A stretch of 46,003 bases of DNA, taken from NCBI GenBank assembly GCA_001275005.1, contig JWZX01003329.1, positions 1 through 46,003 on the forward strand, given 5' to 3'. Every line of letters begins with the position of its first letter. Within the stretch, counting starts at the first letter, position 1. Positions 18,239-28,226 of the stretch are shown one piece after another. The notes under the pieces are model-generated. The model worked only from the letters and a program-made list of their open reading frames with translations, was not told where the DNA came from and did not search any database. The translations under genes and the position numbers were made by a program. This stretch comes from Chrysochromulina tobinii (Eukaryota > Haptophyta > Prymnesiales > Chrysochromulinaceae).

Positions 18239-19957
18239 ATGCCGATCATGTACAACTCGCCGAATGTGGCTCGTCCGCAACCCAAAGGTAAGCAAACCAT
18301 CGGCGACCTCTGCAAGGACTTCATCGCCATGATCGCCAAAGAGAAGGTCGCAGAGGAAGCGGCCACGACGGAGGCAAACGCACTGGCCGTGCTAGCAGCC
18401 AAAGAGATGAATGCGACCAACGGACTCGCGACATCCACCTTTCTGGTGTGCGCTCGCATGCGCCCTGCCTTCGAGACCGAGCTAGCTGAAGGTGGCGAGA
18501 ACTTTGAGTGCGTGCTCAAGACGACTTGCACTGAGGAGGGCGCTGAAGAGGCCACCGTGCTTCTGCCCAAGATCTCTCTCACCGGCATTCCGAAGATTGA
18601 GCGCAGCAGCTTCCTCTTCGACCACACCTTCGGGCCAGGTGCGACGAATGACGACATCTTCGCCGCGCTCGGCCGGCCTCTCGTCGCGAAGACGTTTGCT
18701 GGAGAGGTCGGCGTCATCTTTGCGTACGGACAGACTGGGAGCGGCAAGACCTTCACGATGTCTGCCATAATGGACCGCGTGGTCACCGAGCTCTTTCCGT
18801 CCGATGGTACTGCCCCGCGTGCTGTGCGCTTCTCGTACCTCGAGGTCCTCGGTTCGTCCGTCCATGACTGTCTGGACGCCTCGAAACTGGCCGATGTCCA
18901 GATCGGCGAGGCTTTAGACGGGCGTGTCCTCACACGCAACCTCTCCTCGCACGACGTCGACTCGGCTGCGGCCCTCGAGAGGCTCATCGAGGTGGCCAAG
19001 TCGCGTCGCGCGACGGCGCCGACCGAGCGCAACGCCACCAGCAGCCGCTCCCACGGAGTCGGCATCCTGACGGTGGCACAGCCCGGCTTCGCCATCGACG
19101 ACGTCGAGGCGCCGCGGGCGGGCGTCCTGATGGTCATCGACCTCGCGGGCTCGGAGCGCGCAGCCGATTCCATGGGGCACGACAAGAAGCGCATGGACGA
19201 GACGAAGGCCGTCAACCTCTCGCTGATGGCCCTGAAAGACTGCATCCGGGCTCGCACTCTGGCCTCCATTGCGGCCGCTGGAGAGAAGGTCTTCGTGCCG
19301 TACCGCCGCACCAAGCTGACGTTGCTGATGAAGGATGTGTTCGACATCTCGTGCTCCCGATTGTGCTCCACGGTCGTTCTCTCGTGCGTCTCGCCCCTCG
19401 CCAAGGATGCTCCCCACACGCTCAACACCCTCGGCTACGCCGCGCCCCTCCGAGTGGCGGTACGTACCGCCCCGGCTGGTCCGATGGAGAGAGACGAGAG
19501 GGACCCTGCGCTCTGGGCCCATGAGAAGGCCGTCACGTGGCTGGCGGCCACCGCCAAAGCGCCGATGCACGATGCCGTGGACGTCTCTGACGGAGATGGC
19601 TACGTCGGGCTTGCCGGGTTTGATGCCGAGGCCGTGATACCGGGCATGTCGGGCCTTGAGCTGTGCCGGATGGCAGAGGCTGAGCTGCACCTTCGCATCA
19701 AGAAACAAGTCCCAGGCAAGGAGGGCGCGGCGCTCGGCGCCCGTGTTCATGCGGCGCTCTGGATGCTCATCTGCGACGCCAAGACGCGCCGCCGCCGCCC
19801 GAACGGCAACCTGGTCACGGAGGAAGAGGAGGCCGAGGAGGCGAGAAAGACGGAGGAGGCGGCTGCCAAGAAGAACGCTCTGTGGAAGGAGCGTGAGGCG
19901 TCGCTGGCAGCCGGCTCGACGCTCGACGCCGCCGCATCGATGGCTTCGCGCATGTGA
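18239..19957 (+). CDS. Kinesin-13-like motor protein with C-terminal SAM-like segment
   Basis: This is a microtubule motor or depolymerase-type kinesin, 572 aa from the chosen ATG. The motor (about residues 66-420) has the P-loop FAYGQTGSGKTFTM, switch I NATSSRSHGVG, switch II VIDLAGSERAADS, then NLSLMALKDCIRA and HTLNTLGYAAPLRVA. RPLVAKTF before the P-loop and ALKDCIRA resemble kinesin-13, which removes tubulin from microtubule ends in spindles and cilia. The motor is preceded by a short helical segment (KEKVAEEAATTEANALAVL), as in the kinesin-13 neck. After the motor, GLELCRMAEAELHLRIK resembles a SAM domain core, then a Glu/Ala/Lys coiled coil. An in-frame ATG exists at 18080, but the intervening 53 codons look non-coding. 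Motor identity is sure; class is moderately sure. Confidence 0.87.
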   Translation: MPIMYNSPNVARPQPKGKQTIGDLCKDFIAMIAKEKVAEEAATTEANALAVLAAKEMNATNGLATSTFLVCARMRPAFETELAEGGENFECVLKTTCTEEGAEEATVLLPKISLTGIPKIERSSFLFDHTFGPGATNDDIFAALGRPLVAKTFAGEVGVIFAYGQTGSGKTFTMSAIMDRVVTELFPSDGTAPRAVRFSYLEVLGSSVHDCLDASKLADVQIGEALDGRVLTRNLSSHDVDSAAALERLIEVAKSRRATAPTERNATSSRSHGVGILTVAQPGFAIDDVEAPRAGVLMVIDLAGSERAADSMGHDKKRMDETKAVNLSLMALKDCIRARTLASIAAAGEKVFVPYRRTKLTLLMKDVFDISCSRLCSTVVLSCVSPLAKDAPHTLNTLGYAAPLRVAVRTAPAGPMERDERDPALWAHEKAVTWLAATAKAPMHDAVDVSDGDGYVGLAGFDAEAVIPGMSGLELCRMAEAELHLRIKKQVPGKEGAALGARVHAALWMLICDAKTRRRRPNGNLVTEEEEAEEARKTEEAAAKKNALWKEREASLAAGSTLDAAASMASRM

Positions 19958-20337
19958 GGCCCACGATGTGCGCGGCCTGGTGCGCGGCAACGCAGTCCCA
20001 TGCTCGTTCAGGTTCGTTACGGGCGAGGAATCTTGTGGACTCTTGTCAGGGAGCGGTGCAGAAATCGGCCCGAACTGCGTGATATCAGCCCTGCTCCCTC
20101 CATGGGACAGAGAGCTACAGTACAGTACAGTGGTGGCGAGGCGTCATACAGTCAACACACAGTGCCTTCTGTACTAAGGGTCTGTTGTTCGAATGAGAGT
20201 ACTCGCCTTGAAACCTTTCACATAAAGTACTCGAGCTGACGAGCCCTGTCGTCGCACCGGGGTGTGGGTGTGAAACCATTCACGACACCATTCCTTCCGT
20301 TCACGGCAATTGGCCGCTTTCGAGGGGTCGAGCGTAC
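19958..20337. other. Intergenic, 380 bp, with TACAGTACAGTACAGT tract
   Basis: It holds the 3' end of the kinesin gene and the promoter of the USB1 gene. At 20115-20133 there is a short iterated ACAGT tract, similar to tracts in two other 3' flanks of this window. No coding frame is seen. Confidence 0.4.
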
Positions 20338-21249
20338 ATGCTGCCGCCTGTCTCAGTTCCGAGCCCCACCGTCCTCACGCAACTCTCGGCGCTGTACGGA
20401 AGCGACTCGGAGTCGTCGCGCGAGGCCGACGAAGACTCGTGTGAAGCACCCAGCAAGCGTTGCCGCACGGAGGCAATTGCGGCAGATGGAGCTCATGGCA
20501 CCTGTGGCCAGCTCAGGACGCCGCAGGAGGACGCATCACGGCAGCTCACTTTACCACCTCCGCCTCTCGATGACGACGAGGAAGCCGCACACACGAGCAG
20601 CGGAACCTGGTTCGACGGCCGTGTGCGCCAGCTCGAGCACGTGGATGGCCACTTCGCCGTGCATGTTTTCGTGCCCGTGTCCCTGGATGCCACCCGGCGC
20701 TCCGCGCTTGAACGATGCGCCCTGGAACTGTCCGAGGTGCGTTCTCACAGTCGCGAGCGCGTGCATGCTCTGAATCCGAGCGAGTATCATATTTCGCTGT
20801 CCCGTACCGCCATGCTGCCAAAGCACGAACTCGATGGCTTTACAGATGCACTGCGTGTCGCATTGCAAGGCTGCGCGCCGTTCCACATACCCTTGAGCGG
20901 CTCGCTGTGCGAGCTTGCCAACGACAATCGCACGCGCTTCTTTGCTGCCATTGAGTGCGGGCGTGCGCGCGGCGGCCAGTCGGCGAGCGGTGCGGTCATC
21001 GACGCCGTCGACGCCGTCTTCGCACGCTACCAACGGCCTCCGTTTTACAAAGAGCGGCGGCTGCACTTTTCGATTGCGTGGTCGCTCGCGCCTCTGCCGC
21101 CCCTGGTGGGGCGACTGCCGACCGCGGCATTTGGAGTGGGGAGAGCAGATGTTCTCGTCGACGGTGTGTGCTGTCGCATCGGTGAGCGGACGACCGTGCT
21201 GAAGTTGGCAGGTGGGGGGATGTGGCCTTCAAGGGAAGCCGGAGCGTAG
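20338..21249 (+). CDS. USB1: USB1, U6 snRNA 3'-end phosphodiesterase (HVSL family)
   Basis: This 303-aa single-exon protein has the two catalytic H-x-S motifs of the USB1/Mpn1 2H phosphoesterases: YHISLSRT (about residue 151) and LHFSIAW (about residue 243), with the upstream strand HFAVHVFVPV and, between the motifs, FFAAIECG and RYQRPPFYKERRLH. USB1 trims the oligo-U tail of U6 snRNA in the nucleus and leaves a 2',3'-cyclic or 3' phosphate, which stabilises U6 for splicing. The N-terminal 90 residues are Ser/Glu-rich and disordered with a basic patch (PSKRCRTEA), as in other members. The length fits the family (animal forms are about 265 aa). The gene lies in the same direction as its upstream kinesin neighbour. 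Confidence 0.88.
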   Translation: MLPPVSVPSPTVLTQLSALYGSDSESSREADEDSCEAPSKRCRTEAIAADGAHGTCGQLRTPQEDASRQLTLPPPPLDDDEEAAHTSSGTWFDGRVRQLEHVDGHFAVHVFVPVSLDATRRSALERCALELSEVRSHSRERVHALNPSEYHISLSRTAMLPKHELDGFTDALRVALQGCAPFHIPLSGSLCELANDNRTRFFAAIECGRARGGQSASGAVIDAVDAVFARYQRPPFYKERRLHFSIAWSLAPLPPLVGRLPTAAFGVGRADVLVDGVCCRIGERTTVLKLAGGGMWPSREAGA

Positions 21250-21679
21250 GACTCAGGTTAGGACTTAGGTTCGAGGTATGGGAAACCGCGGTAAGGAAAA
21301 GGGTAAGAAAAATGCGCATCGCCCACCCGTCGAGACTGTGCGTGAACTCCAAAAAGTCAAGTCAAGTCACTTGCTTCAACCTTCATCATAAAGCATAAAC
21401 ATACTAAAAACAACTCTACAACTGACATACGACCTGCGTACAGGAAGCCTGTCGAATGGAATGTACTCTCGAGGCTAGCAACTTGACTTGAATTGAATTG
21501 AACTCCCAAAACACTGGCTTTGGCCAATTTGCATGCCAAAAACTTGAAACAGCCATATAAAAACAGCTTTGTTGAGGACTTTGGGCGTGTGAGCGCTCCA
21601 TTGGCCGGAAGTCGCGTCCACCTTGGGCCCTGATCGCTGTATCGCGTTACTCGGAGCAGTGCCGTGTCTCTGGTCGAGA
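21250..21679. other. Intergenic, 430 bp, AT-richer with an inverted repeat
   Basis: Arms AAGTCAAGTCAAGT (21354-21367) and ACTTGACTT (21481-21489) are inverted and enclose about 113 bp of AT-rich sequence. It could be a relic of a small inverted-repeat element or simply a structured UTR. No target-site duplication is recognised. Confidence 0.35.
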
Positions 21680-23837
21680 ATGCCGGTGTCGCGGCAGGAG
21701 CTGCAGCTGCGCGCGCTCATGCGCGAGGCCAACAGGTCGTCCAAGGCCAAACCGAAGCCAAAGTTGGAAGCGGCGCCGGACGTAGCGGCCTCATCAGGGG
21801 ATAGCCAAGCTGGCGAGGGGACACGGTCTCCGTTGTCAACGAAAGGGGGCACGAGCTCTTCAGCAGCGGACGTGCAAGGATCGATAGCGTCACAAATGGC
21901 GGCGTCCTCGCCAAACGTAGCGGACGTGCCAGGTCAAGAATCCTCGCCGACTGAAGAGGACGGGCAGCAGGCGTCTTGCATCCCGGCGCCAAGCTCGAGC
22001 AGTGAGCTGACCAAGCGCGTGAGCGTCAGGACGTCGCCGAAGCAGAAGCCGCTCACCGAGAAAGAGACATCGTTCGACGTCCTGGAGAGCAGCGAGCTTG
22101 AGCAGCGCAAGCGCATCGCCCGCCTCACTGGCATCAACCTCGATAGCCTGCGGAGCGCGGACGGCAAGCCTCTGAGCGCCGAGGATGTGCTCAAGGTTGT
22201 GTCGGCCGGCTGCCGTGACGAGACGCATACGGGGCGAAGCGGCAGCCGGAAGAGCCAAGGAGGCGCGAGTAGTGCAGATGAGAGCTTGTACTCGTCACCG
22301 GCCCTCGCCGAGAAGGTGCAGTACCGCTCGACGGCGAGCCCTACCGGTCGGCACCGATCCGGTGCGCAGCCGACGTGCAGAGCTGCGCTTCTTAGACCCA
22401 CACAACTCCGTCGACCACCTCACACAGTTCGGTGGGTCCGGGCGCGAGCAGGCGCCATTGTGGAAGAGCCCCGGCTTCCTCACTGCCCAAGCTTTCGCAG
22501 AGACGCTTCGTTCGTACGACGACGAGGCCCTAGACGGCGTTGGGTACTTCAACGGCAGCACGATGAATGCAGGCACGCGCTCATCGGTCACGCCGCTCGA
22601 GCACGACGTGCGCCTGCGTATGGGACTTGCGGAGCCTCGCATGGCGTGGCAGCCTCATCAGCTTCAGATCGCATGGACCGACACGACGCGACGCCCGTTG
22701 GCGGGCGGCGGCGCATCTCCGCCGCCGCGTGCTAATGCCATTGGTCGGACATCCAAAGACCTGTCGGACTTGTTCAGTCGAAGCTCGCCGCGCCTACACG
22801 GCCGCGCCAGCTACAGCCGGTGCATGCTGTCCGACCGCTCGTGCCCTAGCCTCCACGAGGTGCCTGCGGCAGCTGTGGGAAAGTGGCTCGACGTCCGTGA
22901 TGACCATTGCGATCAGCACGACGACCAAGGCGTCCGACTGCCCGATACGGCGTTTTCCCCGCCGGATCACTCGTGTGCAGTCAGCCAGACGCTGGTCCCG
23001 ATCAAGGCGACGGCCCGCAAGAGCGTCCAGGTGCAGCTCTTCGAGCTCCTCAAGGGGAATTCAAACCGAGTGCTCGAACTCTTCAAAGAGTGGGACACAG
23101 ACGGCAACGGCGCTGTCGACAAGATGGAGCTGCGCAAAGGCATCGCTGGGCTCGGCTACTCGGTGCCCAATAAGGAGATCGACTTTCTTTTCGATTGCTT
23201 CGACAAGGACGGGAGCGGAGAGATTGCGTACAGCGAGTTTAAGAAGATGCTCTCCGAGGAAAGCCTCGCGCACGCTTTAGAGGCGGCCGATCCTGAAATG
23301 CGGAGGAAGGCGAAGGAGCGCCAGTTGCGGCTCACCCGCCGGCTATCAAGGGAGAGCAAGGAGTACCGGTACCTTCACGACCACGAGGAGGAGCGCCCCG
23401 ACTCGCCGATTGCCTTCGAGTCGTTCATGCTCCTCAAGTCGATGTACGCGACACGCAAGCCGGAGGAGACCTCGTTTGCGCGCGCGCCGCCGCCGCCACC
23501 GCCGAAGCCAAGGCCACGCCTGCAACGTGTGATTTCTTACAACGTTCGAAGCCCTCGTGGCAGCATAGGAGGGAATGGCGGCGGCGGTAGGGAGGGGAGC
23601 AGCAACCGCCGCCGGCGCAGCGACGCGGGCGTTCGACCGGCAACCAACCCGATGGCGATGCGTGCGCCTCAGAGCGCCGTCGAGGCTCCAAGCCGGCAGC
23701 CTCCCACCGAGGCTCCAAGCCGACAGCCTGCCGCCGAGGCTCCAAGCCGACAGCCTCCCGCCGAGGCTCCAAGCCGACAGCCCCCCACCTCGTCTATTAC
23801 GACCTCCGTCATCGCGACGCCGCTGCGAGCTATCTGA
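21680..23837 (+). CDS. EF-hand calcium-binding protein; reading frame changes near 22,350
   Basis: From the ATG at 21680 (MPVSRQELQLRALMREANR) the first frame runs with good codon use through LAEKVQYRS (about 22,340). Coding character then moves one base to the frame containing TDPVRSRRAELRFLDPHN and continues to the stop at 23837. The shift equals one extra base or a skipped interval of 3n+1; short GT...CAG intervals ending at TGCAG 22380 are possible but unproven. The C-terminal half has two EF-hands, DTDGNGAVDKME and DKDGSGEIAYSE (about 23,095-23,245), with normal Ca2+ ligands at positions 1, 3, 5 and 12. Then come a charged helix, a poly-Pro run and four EAPSRQP(P/A)(T/A)-type 24-nt repeats. 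The N-terminal half is Ser-rich and disordered. Possibly a cytoskeletal or ciliary Ca2+ sensor; no family is assigned. Confidence 0.72.
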
Positions 23838-24623
23838 TCGGTGCTCGGAGTCCGGTCATGATAGGAGGGCGTCGTATGAGTACGATTGAGCGGATCAGCG
23901 GTGCCGTCCTGCCGTACTGCCGTTGGCGGTTCGCGGGCGGGGCGCAGCAACCAGCGCTCGGCTGTGAGTGGGCGAGCCTGCAGGTGCAGAGCCTCCAGCC
24001 TGACTCTCTGTGGTAGAAGGCTTGGGCCGATGGGCCCCAGGAGAAGCAAAGTTCTCTACACCCGCTGCGTCCTATTGCCGCCGGCACCGCGGAGGTCTCT
24101 CGGGACGTTCACCCCGTAAAATGGCGCGTAAACGAATGCGTAAAACTAAAAGTTTTGATATTCGACATGCAAACGCCAAAGGCCATAACCGCCCGGAGAC
24201 ACAACACAACGCAGCCGCACGCGAACTGTCCTCGGCATCATACAATAATCATACAATGAACTCAAATGCGCGACGTCGTGGTGGTTCGGTTTGCCTCGGT
24301 TTGGTGCGCTCACACCTAACTCACACCTCTCTGGACTCTTACTGGACTCTGTAGACTCTGACTGGTCGGCCCAATTGGGTCGGCCTCAGTCACGAACGAC
24401 ATTCATAAACTCATAATTGGGACTATCGGCCCGCGGGATGCACACCGCGTTCCGCTCAGGAACCTTCACGGGTCCGGCGTCCGACGTCCGCACGGCCGCC
24501 CCGGCCCTCCCGCATGATGCAAAATGCATGCAGAATACTCGGATAGTCAAACTGCCAACGGTGCCGCTTGTGAAAAAAACAAAGCTGCCGTTGCTTGTAT
24601 GCCACCTCCCCGCTCACGAGTCG
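23838..24623. other. Intergenic region, 786 bp
   Basis: The flanking genes are convergent, so both transcripts end here. Open frames in this stretch lack the usual third-position bias and resemble no protein. It includes a perfect palindrome CCCAATTGGG (24370-24379) and an irregular run of TGGACTCT-like repeats (about 24330-24362). Confidence 0.45.
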
Positions 24624-25776
24624 TCAGATGTCGTCGTCGTCGAAGGCGAAGGGATCCTTCTTGCGCAGCCGCTTAGACGGTGGGAGCCGGCTACGCACCT
24701 CCAGCTCGTCGTCGTCGTCGAAGGCGAAAGGATCCTTTTCGGTCTGTGCCATCGTCGCTTGCATTGCCGCCACCATCCGAGCGTGCCTTGGGCTTCTTAG
24801 GAGCCGCCGCTGCCGCTGCCGCCGCTTCTTGTGCGGACGGTGCCTTTGGCTCCATGGAGAGGGGACGTATGAGTCGCTCTTGGCTTGCCGCTGCGTCGTC
24901 GAATGCCAGCGACGAAGACGAGAGACGTGCGACGGGGTGGGCTGACTTGAGAGCCGTTGGCCTCTCGAGCTTAGCTGCCGAGACCGCCAAGCTGCCCTCT
25001 GCTCCGAGCTCCGACGAGAATGCCCCCGAGCTTCGAGCTCCGATGAGAATTCCTCCGAGCTTCGACGAGAATTCTTCCGAGCTTCGAGCTCCGATGAGAA
25101 TTCCTCCGAGCTTCGACGGTGCCCGGGTCGACGGTGCTGACACCTTTGTGGCGGGTGGCGGCATCGCGGGTGCTTGCGCTGGAGGTATCGCCGATGCGGC
25201 GGGAAGTGGCGGCTGCACCTCCCGCGCCGCCATCTTTCGCTCATTGGCGGCCGCGATCGCTTTGGAGGCCTCCGCCTTTGCCTTGGCTTGTGCAACTGCC
25301 TTTGCCTTGGCCTCTGATGCCGCCTTGGCGACAGAGCTCGCGATGAGCTCGCCCGCAGCTGCAAGAGGGCTGATGGGCGATGGGCCGGTGTCCTTGGCAG
25401 CGGTTGAGTCGCTATCAACATGCATGGGCGTGACGTCCACCGAAGGCTTCGAAGGTGCACGAGGCCGCACAGGCTTGGGCGGCAGTGCAGAGTCGTCCCT
25501 GAACGCAAAGATGTCTACCACCTCTTTCTTCGATGCCTTTTCGGGGTTTGCTCCCCGCTGAGCGGGCCTGGATGCGACGCGTGCCTTTTGCGTGCTGGTA
25601 GGCAGTGCTGCCGCATCAGAGCTCGGATTGCGAATAATGCCTTGCAGCGTCAAACCCGTCGGACTTGCGGCGTAGATCGGCCGTTCGCCCTTCCAGAACT
25701 CAAGTGGCGCACACTTAGTACGGCTGCTGGTTCGCGGTTGCGCCGATGCTGCCGGCAACGTTGCCGGAGTCAACAT
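24624..25776 (-). CDS. CENP-C motif protein (kinetochore, Mif2/CENP-C-like); frame change near 24,770
   Basis: Residues about 15-35 read RTSSRTKCAPLEFWKGERPI, a good CENP-C motif (basic cluster, Pro, aromatic-Trp, then Gly-Glu-Arg). In fungi, plants and animals this motif docks on CENP-A nucleosomes at centromeres. Here it sits at the very N-terminus; the rest is Ala/Lys/Glu coiled coil (about 180-215), a 51-54-nt tandem repeat encoding KLGGILIGARSS twice, and an acidic tail. No C-terminal cupin fold is visible. Near 24,770 the frame must move by one base to reach KDPFAFDDDDELEVRSRL and a second KKDPFAFDDDD before the stop; without the shift the protein ends at 24,691 in poly-Arg. The start ATG at 25776 was chosen because codons further upstream look non-coding; an upstream exon is possible. 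Confidence 0.72.
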
Positions 25777-25879
25777 GGTTTTCTCCACGTCCACATGCCA
25801 GTACGGAAAAGACGATCTTGGCGCCACCGAGCGAAAAGTGGACGCCCACAACAACGCGAAACCCCCAAAAGAGGAAAAA

Positions 25880-26297
25880 ACCCCACGCATTCTAAACACA
25901 AGAAGCTCCGCAAGCTCGTGCTTGGCCTCAAGCAGGTGGGCAGCAGGAACGACGCGCCCTACGACCGCGTGACCGGCGCCGGCTTCGTCGCCGCCTACAA
26001 CGGCGGGCAGTACGCCGACGCCCTCTGCCTCTCCAAACGTCCAAAGGCGTCGGCGTCTCCCTACTCGTCGCCGAAACCACTGGCGCGCTCGCAGCCTCGT
26101 TCATGACTATCCTCCGCCTCCTCGCGCGCCAGACGCGCCTCCCCGGCGCCCCCACCGACAACACGCGATACGGCGATCAAGGCCGCGCGTCCCCCCCCGC
26201 AGCTTCCTCACGCACCACGTTGCCAACATCTCCACCGCCATCCAAGCCGCCGACACCCAAACCGTCCTCAACGCCGCCAGCGCGCGCATGCTCCGCG
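25880..26297 (+). pseudogene. Decayed coding fragment, three frames joined by one-base slips
   Basis: Three consecutive blocks show strong C/G third positions but in different frames: about 25880-26036 (KLVLGLKQVGSRNDAPYDRV, GAGFVAAYNGGQYADALCL), about 26037-26190 (SKGVGVSLLVAETTGALAAS, FMTILRLLARQTRLPG) and about 26198-26297 (SFLTHHVANISTAIQAADTQ). Both slips have the same sign (one base missing), at CCAAACGTCC and in an eight-C run. Coding character ends abruptly near 26297. No start codon or stop in a plausible place is seen, and I do not recognise the family. It could be a gene relic, a repeat-family fragment or a gene with assembly indels. Confidence 0.5.
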
Positions 26298-26673
26298 TCT
26301 CATTTGGGGTCTGTCGTGTTAACGTTCACGCAAGAACGGGTCCTCATATTCACACACACGTGACGAATCAACCCCCGACCAGAACTGACAGTACAGTAGG
26401 TACTCCAAGGGTCTCAGCGAGGTCCACGAGGTGTGAACGTGCGTGTGATTTCTCCGCAGGGCTGTTTTAGAGCGCCCGGGGGTGTTACGGTAGTATTGTG
26501 GTAAATGTGGAAAGAGTTCCTCAGCCTGGGTCGAGAATCGGACTCGCCGGTTGTGGAGCCCTATGTGTGCGCCCGCTGCCGTGTCCAACTTGATGTACAG
26601 TATGTTCCAATGTTCGCTGTTGTTACGCTGCACGTCCAACTTGTACTTAACTAGCCGAGGATAGGATCTCAAC
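26298..26673. other. Intergenic, 3' flank of the MFS gene with GTACAGTA motifs
   Basis: No gene is seen. ACAGTACAGTA lies at 26388-26398 and GTACAGTA at 26595-26602, both downstream of the minus-strand transporter stop codon. Confidence 0.35.
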
Positions 26674-27987
26674 TCACAGCTCAAACGTGTTGCCGAGGCC
26701 CTTCTCATTCTTCCCGCCCGAGGGGTCGAAGTCGAACAGATGCTTTGCAAAGAGGACGGGCAGGAGACACCCGACGATGGTCTCGATGGACCCGAATGCA
26801 AGTGCAATGTTGCCTCCCGATCCATTGATCAGATAGTTGCCAGCCTCGTAAAGCTCGGTCGCAAATATTGGGCCCACAGCGCGTCCAATTTGGACAACCA
26901 TCCCAACACCCGCCTGAAGCTTGGCCTGACGATGTGGGACGGTTCGAAGAGTCATTGCAGAGATGACGGAGGTGATCACGATGGTGACGCTCACTGCCTG
27001 AGCTGCGACGGACACGAGCAGATTGGTAAGAGTAACACCTTGGGTCAGGTTGAACCAGTTGACCTGACCGAGCCCTATCAGAGAGAGGGCGAGTCCAGCC
27101 GTCGCAAGATCGGACAACTGAGACGGGCTGCCGAACGTCCGACTGACAAACGTGGCTGCAAGCGAGGACAGCGCGAGAATGAGATACAAGGGCATCGAGC
27201 CCCCTCCATCTAGTTGGTAGTAGTCAAAGAGGAAGAGGGGTACAATTGATTCCAGTCCGAGCGTTCCCATCGAGTTCAGAAAGCAGGCAAACAGGAGCAC
27301 CGCCAAGATTGTAGGCGGTAGTCCCGTGTGCTCATTTTCGCCCTCAACGACCGAGGGAGATGTCTTGACCAGATTGCCCTTTTCAAAGTAAAGGGCGGTT
27401 ATTAACATGAGCATGAGCGAAGTTGTCGCCGTGGACCAGCCAGCAGCAGCATCATCGGCAGACAGAGACGGTTCAACCGCCGCGAAAAGATTGCCCAGCA
27501 GTGGACCGAACGCCACGCCAAGCGTCGAAGCTGCTGTGACCATCGCGATTGCGCGAGGAACTTCGGTTGGCGGAACGCGGATAGCGATCCAGGTGTTGGC
27601 GACGACTGTTGTGCCGAGTGATATTCCGTGTAGGAATAGGCGACCGAAGAGCAAAGGCATCTGGAATGGAAAGCTTGCAACCCTGATGGCGATCACGTGA
27701 AGGAGACCAGAGGAGAAGCGCAGTGTGCTAAGTGTTGTGAGGATGAAGCGGGTTTCGAACCGTTCAAGCCATCTCGGCATCAGCGCCATTCCGACAATGC
27801 TGCTGAACGTCATCGTAGCGTAGAGCCAGGCGACCATGTGAGCAGGCTGATGAAGGTCTTGCACAATCTCGAGCGCAAATGTCGGCAGGTAGTTGCTCGT
27901 GGTCATGGTCGTCGCGAAGACGTGGAGCAAGAGCATCGAGTAACTAGAGGGACCAGGAAAGGACTGCGTTTCAGCAACCATCATCAT
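26674..27987 (-). CDS. Major facilitator superfamily transporter
   Basis: This 437-aa integral membrane protein has about 12 hydrophobic segments, for example SYSMLLLHVFATTMT, MVAWLYATMTFSSIVGMALM, MPLLFGRLFLHGISLGTTVV, ILAVLLFACFLNSMGTLGLE and LLVSVAAQAVSVTIVITSVI. A charged loop between segments 2 and 3 (MPRWLERFETRF) and a long acidic central loop (SPSVVEGENEHTG) divide it into two six-helix halves, as in MFS carriers. The substrate is unknown; a drug/metabolite or organic-anion type is conceivable. The start was set at the first of three Met codons (27987) just before helix 1. An in-frame ATG at 28128 would add 47 residues (MWVTRYAHTASTLHRQ) that could be an organelle presequence but have weak codon bias. 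Confidence 0.8.
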   Translation of the reverse strand: MMMVAETQSFPGPSSYSMLLLHVFATTMTTSNYLPTFALEIVQDLHQPAHMVAWLYATMTFSSIVGMALMPRWLERFETRFILTTLSTLRFSSGLLHVIAIRVASFPFQMPLLFGRLFLHGISLGTTVVANTWIAIRVPPTEVPRAIAMVTAASTLGVAFGPLLGNLFAAVEPSLSADDAAAGWSTATTSLMLMLITALYFEKGNLVKTSPSVVEGENEHTGLPPTILAVLLFACFLNSMGTLGLESIVPLFLFDYYQLDGGGSMPLYLILALSSLAATFVSRTFGSPSQLSDLATAGLALSLIGLGQVNWFNLTQGVTLTNLLVSVAAQAVSVTIVITSVISAMTLRTVPHRQAKLQAGVGMVVQIGRAVGPIFATELYEAGNYLINGSGGNIALAFGSIETIVGCLLPVLFAKHLFDFDPSGGKNEKGLGNTFEL

Positions 27988-28226
27988 GTGCTGAAGGCGT
28001 GCACAGAGCTGGCACACACGAGCGGAGGCCGCGGAGTGAGCCACACACACAGTTGTGCGTTGGTTGCCTTCTCGCGAAACTTGCCTGTGGAGAGTGGACG
28101 CTGTGTGCGCATACCGGGTAACCCACATAAATAGCGCTTCTGAATTTTTCGTGCGACGAACACTATCGACAACCTCCAAAAAGAAATGCGAGCTCTATGC
28201 GTGCACACGCATGTGAACGCGCGCGC

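Noticed and set aside
24010-24354. 114-codon plus-strand open frame with a basic N-terminus
   Set aside because: Codon use is AT-leaning and random, unlike the neighbouring genes, and it resembles no protein.
27735-27765. GGTTCGAAACC on the minus strand, another B-box-like string
   Set aside because: It codes for LERFETRF of the MFS transporter and has no cloverleaf around it.
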